NCBI GenBank assembly: GCA_963920765.1
Contig: OY987248.1
Span: 19,564,539-19,628,538 of the forward strand
Direction: 5' to 3'
Length of the DNA: 64,000 nucleotides
Source of the DNA: Ulota crispa
Lineage: Eukaryota; Streptophyta; Bryopsida; Orthotrichales; Orthotrichaceae
The position numbers and the translations under genes are program-made. The notes beneath the pieces were generated by a model. That model did no database searches, had not been told where the DNA came from, and saw only the letters and a program-made list of their open reading frames with translations. Positions 56,552-64,000 of this stretch are shown here, piece after piece (position 1 is the stretch's first letter; each line of letters begins with the position of its first letter).

Positions 56552-56774
56552 CCCTTAAACAACCATAGGACATAGTATATATGTTGTCGTATAATTGGCA
56601 TTTACTACCAACAAGAAGTTTTAATTAGAGATCTCATATAGCTCACTAGAATTGCATTGATCTATTCTTCAACGTTTTGTTAATTTGAATGTAGTAAAAG
56701 TGTGACTCCATTCCAAATACAAGAAAAATACTTCATATTGTATTGATCACAATGGCACACTTAGACATTTAAGG
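56552..56774. mobile_element. TTAA-type MITE, sub-family a, reversed and worn
   Basis: Reverse-oriented copy of 794-1019: shares 'ggcatttactaccaacaagaagttttaat' region and 'ccattccaaatacaagaaaaa'. Starts CCCTTAAACAACC; flanking TTAA has decayed to TGAA and TTGA-like. Confidence 0.55.
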
Positions 56775-57310
56775 ATTGATGATACTTTTTTTCTTTTTGA
56801 GCAATGTTGTTTTTATAAATCCTTTTTGGAAATTTTTAATAGATTAATAAATATGTATATGTATATCTCAAAAGGAATAAACCTAAATTCAAATAATTGC
56901 CTAAAAATCTTCATTTAACAAATAAGATATTAATCCTGAAAACAACCATAATAATTATATTCGCACATATCTTTTTTTGTCATACATTCTAACATATTTA
57001 GTGTATGCTTCAAAAATGTCTTGAGGTATATTGAACAATATTTATAATCCACATTCTAAACACATATGGCCAAATTGTTTTTAGTCCCAAGCCGAAAACA
57101 CACACAAAGAAAAGAAAAGAAAAACTCTAGGGGATGCACACGTGGAAGTAACCATTTTCTCGTCCATTTGAGCGCTAATAGGCTAATCAATTGATATCAT
57201 CCCCATTCACGAAGTCAATCGGACGGAGAATCTCCACTCAGATCTAACACTCGAACATCCATCCATCTCTAGTTCTCATTCTAATCTGCCAGTATCCGCC
57301 ACCTCCATCT
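56775..57310. other. AT-rich intergenic upstream of CDC20
   Basis: Nothing recognised until composition becomes mixed near 57120, probably the far promoter of CDC20. Confidence 0.4.
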
Positions 57311-57366
57311 CAACCGTCCGATTTAAAATCGAACGGTCCCAGACGAACGCAAAGAGCCGTTGGGCT
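57311..57366 (+). promoter_or_regulatory. Two MSA-like (MYB3R) elements upstream of CDC20
   Basis: CCCAACGGCT on the minus strand (57355-57364) fits the mitosis-specific activator core (CNAACGG), and a second AACGG core lies at 57341-57346 within a small palindrome (57313-57346). They lie 310-360 bp before the start codon. MSA elements drive G2/M expression of plant B-type cyclins and other mitotic genes, which fits CDC20. Motif-based inference. Confidence 0.45.
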
Positions 57367-57678
57367 TCACCAGGCTGTGGCACCGAGTGCCACATTCCTA
57401 TATGAACCTCGCTCTGCAACATCAGAATCACGCTACTCTTGAATTCGTTCTCGAACACGCTTGCTTACCTGCGCTCTCACGATCTCTCTCGAACTCATTT
57501 TCTTACATTCTTGTACTTTGTTTTGCTGTTTCTGCACTTGTTTCTAGTTGTTAGTAACTGTTTTAGGGATTCGAGATTCATTACATGTTGACAGTGCTGT
57601 TTTGCATTAAGAATTTGGATATTTGGGTATTTGTATTGTTGTCGGAGCCCGGAAAGGGGGCTCTGTGAGGTTTCTGTG

Positions 57679-59853
57679 ATGGCTATGATGCAGACGATGT
57701 CGAAGGCCCTGAAGACGCCGACGAAGAGCGTCAGCTGTGGGAAGTGGGAGAGCTCGGCATTGCGGGAGAATGTTAGCCCCGTGCAGCTCAAGAAGAAGAT
57801 CCCCAAGGCCAAGACTCCAGGCACTGCAGTAATGTCCCTAATCTAGTGCAAATCTCGCAAGGATTTTCCAGTCTTTTTGTGATTGTAATTTCCTTAGATG
57901 ATCTTGTTTCGACATTTATATCTCGCAGAATGTACTTGCTATATTTGGTGTTATAATTTGAAACCCTAGCTCTGTTGTCGATAGTAACGAGCAACATTTG
58001 TTCTTGAGCGGATTTGTCGATTAGTTTTGTTAGATTGTTTCTAGATTCTGGTGTTTTTCAATGACTTATGTCATTGAGTTATTGCCTCTCATATATCTAA
58101 CTCAGTGATTCTGATAATCGATCAAATTGAAGTCCATCTAAGAGGCGAGAACGTTCTCGAATGCTGTGACCTCTGAAGATTAGTTTCGCTACTTGTAGAT
58201 CTGGCTAGAGTATGCCATTTGAGATTAGGTCACTGACTGAATTTTTTCCAATTCTTCCTATACAGACTGATCGCTTCATCACCGACCGTAGCGCCATGGA
58301 TTTCAGCGTGGCGAACTTCTTGATGACCAAGGAGAATGCCTCAGTGGATGTGATCTCCCCTACCAAGGATGATTATAAGAAGCAGTTGGCGGAGAGCCTG
58401 CTGAGCAGCAATGGTCAGACGCAGAGCCGCATCTTGGCCTTCAAGCAGAAGCCTCCTCCTCCTGAAGGCTTTGTGAACGGTCGTGCAACTCTGTACTCTC
58501 AGAATGTGGCTTCAGGGCAGGCGAAGCCGAAGAAGATGTTCCGTCACGTGCCTCAGGCGCCTGAGCGAACCCTAGATGCTCCTGATATGCTGGACGATTA
58601 TTACCTAAACCTGTTGGACTGGAGCTCCAGCAACGTGCTGGCAGTCGCATTGGGCATGACCGTGTACCTGTGGGATGCTACGACGAGCACCATTGAGGAG
58701 TTGATGACTGTGGACGAAGAAGGTCCCATTACCAGCGTGTCGTGGGCTCCAGATGGTCAGTACTTGGCTGTGGGGTTGAACAACTCGACTGTACAGCTTT
58801 GGGACTCAACCTCCCTTCGGCAGGTACATTCATGATAATTATGCCATCCGTAACGTCCTTATAAAAGCTTTTTGCTTGTGGATTACGTGTGATGCTGATT
58901 CGTGCCTCGCATTAAAGTCTAATGAATTTGAATCTCACGTGCAATGCTGTAAGATTTTGAATGACATGTGAATCATAGTGGTGTGGCATTGGTGGTTGAT
59001 ATGTTGTACTTGGTGTTGCAGTTGAGAACTTTGAGGGGTCACTCTGCTCGTGTCGGTGCTCTGGCATGGAATGGGCCCACTCTGGCAACTGGCGGGCGTG
59101 ACAACATGATCTTGAACCATGATGTGAGAATCAGGAACCATGTGATTGGTTCAATGGCTGCACATGAACAGGAGGTGTGCGGGCTGAAGTGGTCGCCCTC
59201 CGGTCAGCAGCTTGCCAGCGGTGGCAACGATAACATGTTGCACATCTGGGACGCAGCCGCTGCTTCATCAATGAATAGTAGCCCCCTCCACCGCCTTGAC
59301 GAGCATCAGGCTGCCGTGAAAGCCTTGGCCTGGTGTCCTTTCCAAAGCAACTTGCTTGCATCAGGCGGTGGTACCGCTGATCGGTGCATCAAGTTCTGGA
59401 ACACGCACACTGGTGCCTGCGTTAACAGCATCGACACACGGTCGCAAGTCTGCGCTCTGCAATGGAGCAAGCATGAGAAGGAGATTCTGAGCTCACATGG
59501 ATTCAGCCAGAATCAGCTCTGTTTGTGGAAGTACCCATCTATGGTGAAAATGGCTGAATTCACTGGGCACACATCTAGAGTGCTTCATTTGGCTCAGGTA
59601 TGTCATCATCCTCTCCTCACTCAGGCTGGAGTTCTTTATGTGAATCTTGTCTCCATTTTCAAAGTACACCGTTGCCGTGATTAATTTTTATTTTCTCATG
59701 CAGAGTCCCGATGGATATACCGTCGCATCCGCGGCTGGGGACGAAACCTTGAGGTTTTGGCAAGTGTTCGGAGCGCCGGAGACGGTCGTGCCTTCGCAGA
59801 AGCGAACGAAGGAAATTGGAAGTGCGTTGACATCCTTGACGAAGATCCGTTAA
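57679..59853 (+). CDS. CDC20: Cell division cycle protein 20 (CDC20), APC/C co-activator
   Basis: Four exons, 57679-57828, 58266-58823, 59022-59597 and 59704-59853, all in phase 0 with GT..AG introns, encode 477 residues. CDC20 brings substrates such as cyclin B and securin to the anaphase-promoting complex and is held by the spindle checkpoint. After an N-terminal basic region with the KTPTK motif comes a C-box-like DRFITDR (52-58), then a KEN sequence (72-74). Seven WD40 repeats follow, with [66 protein letters not shown] and [19 protein letters not shown]. It ends in KIR, the Ile-Arg tail that docks to APC3/CDC27. The second C-box Pro of DRFIPxR is Thr here. The start ATG at 57679 has another in-frame ATG two codons on; either is possible. 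FZR/CCS52 (CDH1) is less likely because of the NHDVRIR wording and the short N-terminus. Confidence 0.96.
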
Positions 59854-62837
59854 GTTCCATTTCTCCAATCTCTGTGCCGCCGTTACAGACGAAGACGCTC
59901 CGACTAAATTAACATCAAGGTACGAAACCAAAGTTTTGACTTGCTTGTTGAATGGCTTTTCATTTCCTGTCGATGTAGTATGTCGGGTATTGAACTAATT
60001 TAGAAAAGCAATAATGTCTTCGCATGTAAAGTCATTATCAGTAGCTCAGCGTGTATGTCACACCATGTAAATAGTAGAAGATGGAGTGAATCTCAGATAA
60101 GGGTCATGTCATGCATATTGTCTAGTATATATTTGTTATGTATGTCTTGCATGTCGCCCTTTCGGGTTTACCCCACGGTGTTTCATAAATGCCAACATAC
60201 CTTGAAGAACTGAATCTCTCCTATATTTTAATTGGTGCTGCCGAATGTCGATATGGGTTTGGATAGTGGCCTTTTCACCACAGCCCAACGGCACTTAGTT
60301 CGATAGGTTTGTCTTGTGTAGATTGAGGTTTTGAGGTCTCTGTCGAGGTAAATTGTAGTTTTCTTCTGCTGCCACGCAGCAAGAGTGCCTATTCATATCG
60401 CGGTAAACCAATACACTTTTGTCACACCAGTGTCAGTGTCACTATTTAATCCTTTAGACGCCTCCTACAGTATGAGAGGGATGAACTGCCTCTACCATGC
60501 ATGATGGCGTGTAGTCTCGAAGTTGTCTTTAATCAACTTTTGTCCAGTTGGAAGTAATTTTTGGGATGGCTCAAATTATGATGAAGTTCGTCGTTGTCGT
60601 ACACACTGGCAAAAAAAAGTTTATAAAAGAAATTGCCGAATATTTTGTGGAGTTTGTAAAATTGGGAGGAAATTCTGCCCGTAAGTCGAGACAGTTCATG
60701 GCATTCGACTGTCACCGACGAACTGAAGTGAGATGTCCACCACCACTGTTTTCTCGTAAGACTCCTTCTATTCACATGCACATAGTAGCAACCCTTTCCC
60801 CGAAAGGTTTTATGAAATTTGTCTAAAATAGTAATTGGAGATGAGAGAAAAGAAGGTTTTAGAAAAATGCAGGGTATATGAGAGCGTTATCAAGTAGGGA
60901 CCAGTACAAAATGTTGATTATTTGATTGTGATGTATTACAAATGCTTGGTAACTGGAGATGTTAGCAAGGTATTAGTGAAAATAGCAAGGAATACTTACA
61001 GATTCGTTAACCCTGGTATTTGAAATAATGTAGTTCAGCGAGCACAGGACGAACGAGCAGCTGAGCCCTTTCATGCAACCGCCTTCAAAGGCTGCCGTTG
61101 AAACCGACAATATACACCCTAAGATAAAGAAATGACGTTCATTTTCCTGAGGAGTATTCAACTATCCCAAAAGAGATTTTATTCCTATTGCAGTTCACCT
61201 TTTGTTCCATTTTGCATCATTGCAAACAACTTTGTAACGTTTGTGGCGATGAAACAGGTCCAGTTCCACTCCCCACATGTGAAGGCTGATCCACGAAATC
61301 TATGACACCGCTACAGTTCCGAAATACGTGTCACAACAGTCTTCGAGGCTTGGCAACCCCTCGTAGTGCATGTGTAAGAGATGGTTGAACAGTCAATTTC
61401 TCTGATATCAACCTGACTCCCTGGGACCTGGGTCGTATGTAAGGTACGCTCCCCTGCTTGCTCCTCTTTTTACAAAAAAAAATCATTCACTATATTCATA
61501 CAGTGACCCAAATTATATACAAGTGACCATGCCCAGATGATTTTGCTTTTTGGGGATGTGTATATTTCTTCGCATCCTCCTCCGAATCTAGAAACCTCGT
61601 TGTCTGAGTTTATTTAAGTTTGGAAACTTAATAGATTTCTGTACATGATTCCCTTCAGACATTTCAGTGCCAGCAAAACCAGGAGCTGGAGTAAAAGTTG
61701 TTGGAATTGAAACCTAGTCATGTGCCTGTTACTGCTGCTGCTGGCACTCACTTTTCGAGGGAAGAAGCTGAAGAGTATTAAACAAAGTGGGGAGCAGCTT
61801 ACTGTACGTCACTTACTGGTGCAAAACAGGGGGAGCCACCGCCTGAGTTGGCATCCACCGGCAACTAATGGCCAGTGGCCAAAAATAATAGCAGCAACAG
61901 TGCTGCAGCACTGCTGCAGTGTCGGTGGGGAAAGATTCGTACGGCGTGCTTCTTCTTCTTTTTCTGATGCAATCTGAAGCAACTCGCCCCCCGAGAGAGA
62001 AGAAAATTTATTTATGGTTGAGCGTTGAAACCTGTCTTCCTTTTTTTCTGTTTTTTTCTTTAGTATCGATCCAGAGGGTAAAGGGGGTGAAAAAAAAGCT
62101 GCTGCTGGAACCCCAGGCACGTTTCTTGGCAACGGTGTTTCATAATGCAGTGTACTATCGCCTGAGTCAGTGGGGTGTCCAGTATCTACTGTAGTAGTAG
62201 TGCTGCGGTGTATCAGGACTACTGTAGTAACTTAACTATTTGTACTTTCCCTGGGGAAATGGAAACAGTGCTTGCTTGAGTCAAATGGGGTCCTGCAACT
62301 GCAAGGACTTGGTGTTCCTGTTCCCGGCTCAATTAGTGGTGGCTTGCTTGCTTGGGTCTTGGGATACTGTTTGCTTCCAGGATCCCTAAGAAACTGTAAG
62401 TCCATCTTGCCTCGCACGCTTGTAACTCATTATCCCATTTTGGAATATTCCTTTGGATGCTTTATTTGAGCGTTTCTCTCATGAAATCCTCCTTGCTTGT
62501 TTTAGTTTGTGATAAACTTTTCTACGAGCCCTCCAATGTCTCTCGAGGTTTGTTCCTTGATTAGACACTTCGAAGTCCTGTTTGCTTGAATGGTGAAGAG
62601 ACTGCTAACTCGTCTGTGTGGAGGTTGTGGCAGAGCAGATGAAAAAAAACAGCGTTTTAGTAACATTATTTGTGCAAAGTCGTGACCGTTGGATGACAAC
62701 AAAAGTGGATGAATGATCATTTTGTAGCCTCAGAAGGGGTACAGTACCATAAAAGGAAAGGATGTAGAGAGTGGCATTAGCAAAATGGTATTAGTCCACG
62801 AAAGTATCTAATCTCTTTTTTTTAACACCTTGCAGAA
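59854..62837. other. CDC20 3' region and intergenic, nothing firm
   Basis: 3' UTR probably to about 60200. From 61700 to 62420 the DNA is less AT-rich with frames of 60-107 codons on both strands and small palindromes built from GCTGCAG/CTGTAG. No domain or splice pattern recognised; an unannotated gene cannot be excluded. Confidence 0.35.
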
Positions 62838-63155
62838 CATCATACTACTAAAATCACAGTGACCTCTTTAATATCACTACATGATATCTGTAATATCACA
62901 TCTTCAGTCAATCTTGAACTTCACAACACAACAATTGTAATGGTGAAAGTGTAGCGTAGCAAGCCCTAAAAATTCATACGACTAAACTTACAAGACCCTG
63001 TGTAACATCATATCTCTACTCCTTGTGATATTATTGCATAAATATATTTAGAAGACTTAGTGAAATTCTTACTTTGCATTCTATTGAACATATGAAAATC
63101 CTAATAAACAACTAATGGTGAATGAGTAAATTAGCAAGCGCCAACCGCTAATACT
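62838..63155. repeat. Dispersed repeat, related to 24040-24260
   Basis: Shared words in the same order include 'actaaaatcaca', 'tttgtgatattat', 'tactttgcattct', 'aatcctaataaa' and 'gtagcaag.gccaa'. Non-coding, ends undefined. Confidence 0.5.
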
Positions 63156-63498
63156 GTTTATACTAGCAGTGTGAATGACCTTTTTGTTTGGAATTAGGAC
63201 CAAGATGAATCCTGCCTCTGGCAAGCTTGGGGTTTAGGGACATTTTATGCATCAGAGTCTGACTTTTTTGACAGTAGCCTGCATGCACCATGCACTGGTC
63301 ATGACTTTACTCAACTTCTCCCCCTCCCAGTTCTCTCTCGAGCCTCTAAGCTCATAAAACTTGCAGGTTCCAGTGTAAGATTGTTGCGGATTCCTCCCTT
63401 GATTGGCCCTCCTCTAGTTAGGTTATTTGATTTGTTTTTGTCTAGGGAACCCAACTGAAATCCTTTCTCTGCAAAAAAACGAACAATTTCCACTCATA

Positions 63499-63812
63499 AG
63501 GTAGCCACACCCATAACCATCACTCTACCCATAACCATCACCTCTGAAATTTTGGAAAATATGTGGAAATAAATAAATGTAATGACAAGGATGTACAACT
63601 TGTGGACATAAAACCTTAGTGTTGGTTATGGGTGCAATGGCAGTTTGTTCTTTCAAAATTCACAACTTATTCTCACAATATCCAAATAATACATTCAAAA
63701 GTGCAAACTCATTATTTCTCTTTTGCTAATAGAATCTTATAATTTGCTAGATGTTTATTAATAATTATCATGTTCAAAACCCTTAGTATGATGGTTATGG
63801 GTGCTGCTACCT
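63499..63812. mobile_element. Pogo-type MITE, copy 5 (AGGTAGCA sub-family)
   Basis: 314 bp. Left TA at 63497-63498 and end AGGTAGCCACACCCATAACC; right end ..GGTTATGGGTGCTGCTACCT, with its TA changed to GA. Interior as in 28569-28873. Confidence 0.75.
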
Positions 63813-63924
63813 GACTAAGCATCGCCCTTGTGGGGAAAAAAAAAAGAATCTTTCTCATGACACTTGATTAGAAGAAAGTCTAAGAAAGAGGTAGGCATAC
63901 TCATTAGCATCCAATTCACTATTC

Positions 63925-64000
63925 GGAGAAGTTTATGGATACCCCTGAAGTTTGCCATATGTGTAAAGATATCCCTGGTTTTGCAGAAATTGCACAAATA
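63925..64000. mobile_element. MITE with GGGAAA ends, copy 3, cut by the window end
   Basis: Matches the left 75 bp of 28235-28547 ('gtttatggatacccctgaagtttgccat', 'atatccctggttttgca'). The left end is worn. Confidence 0.55.

Noticed and set aside
1-64000. CRISPR array, organelle DNA insert or rRNA/tRNA genes
   Set aside because: No regularly spaced repeats, no organellar gene sequence and no RNA gene was recognised in a read-through of both strands.

Overview
The window reads as nuclear DNA of a land plant with a large, repeat-rich genome. Four intron-containing plant genes lie in 64 kb of mostly AT-rich sequence: a cytosolic class I fructose-bisphosphate aldolase (17416-18771), a small hydrophilic protein of unknown function (22894-25592), a CPYC-type glutaredoxin (30560-32911) and the APC/C activator CDC20 (57679-59853). 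All four are on the + strand and tens of kb or several kb apart, so they do not form a functional cluster. I infer a non-seed plant (fern, lycophyte or bryophyte grade), because the nested LTR element at 38.7-44.5 kb resembles Tcn1-like chromoviruses, which are known from mosses and lycophytes. This lineage call is weak.

Layout. 0.8-6 kb: a dense cluster of short DNA elements bounded by TTAA, some nested in each other, plus a CACTA-type hairpin. 6-17 kb: TA-flanked MITEs, a GC-rich island without a recognisable gene (7.1-7.6 kb), an AT microsatellite, a hAT-type MITE with a perfect 8-bp target duplication, a 727-bp foldback and more TTAA elements. 17.4-18.8 kb: aldolase. 20.5-22.5 kb: a chain of TTAA elements sharing junctions. 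22.9-25.6 kb: the small gene, whose 2.1-kb second intron is filled with MITEs. 27-30.3 kb: a Harbinger-type MITE inside another MITE, pogo-type MITEs and a hAT MITE about 300 bp upstream of the glutaredoxin start. 30.6-32.9 kb: glutaredoxin, with two copies of one MITE in adjacent introns. 34.4-47.6 kb: a decayed Ty3/gypsy fossil on the - strand whose pol ends in a PHD finger, split by a second, also broken, Ty3/gypsy chromovirus with recognisable LTRs. 48.48-53.00 kb: a 4.5-kb pogo/Tigger-type DNA transposon with terminal inverted repeats, TA target duplication, a 250-codon leading ORF and a broken DDE transposase. 53-57 kb: a GC-rich island and AT-rich DNA. 57.7-59.9 kb: CDC20. 60-64 kb: mostly unassigned, with a few repeats.

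The two most interesting systems are mobile. First, about fifteen elements of several sub-families share TTAA flanks and ends of the type CCC(C/T)T..., and a paralogous repeat elsewhere in the window preserves two empty TTAA sites, which argues for TTAA-targeted cut-and-paste transposition (piggyBac- or Kolobok-like) in a plant genome. Second, the pogo/Tigger element shares its terminal repeat with roughly 310-bp MITEs at five places in the window, giving a likely autonomous-lineage partner for them. No tRNA, rRNA or CRISPR was seen.
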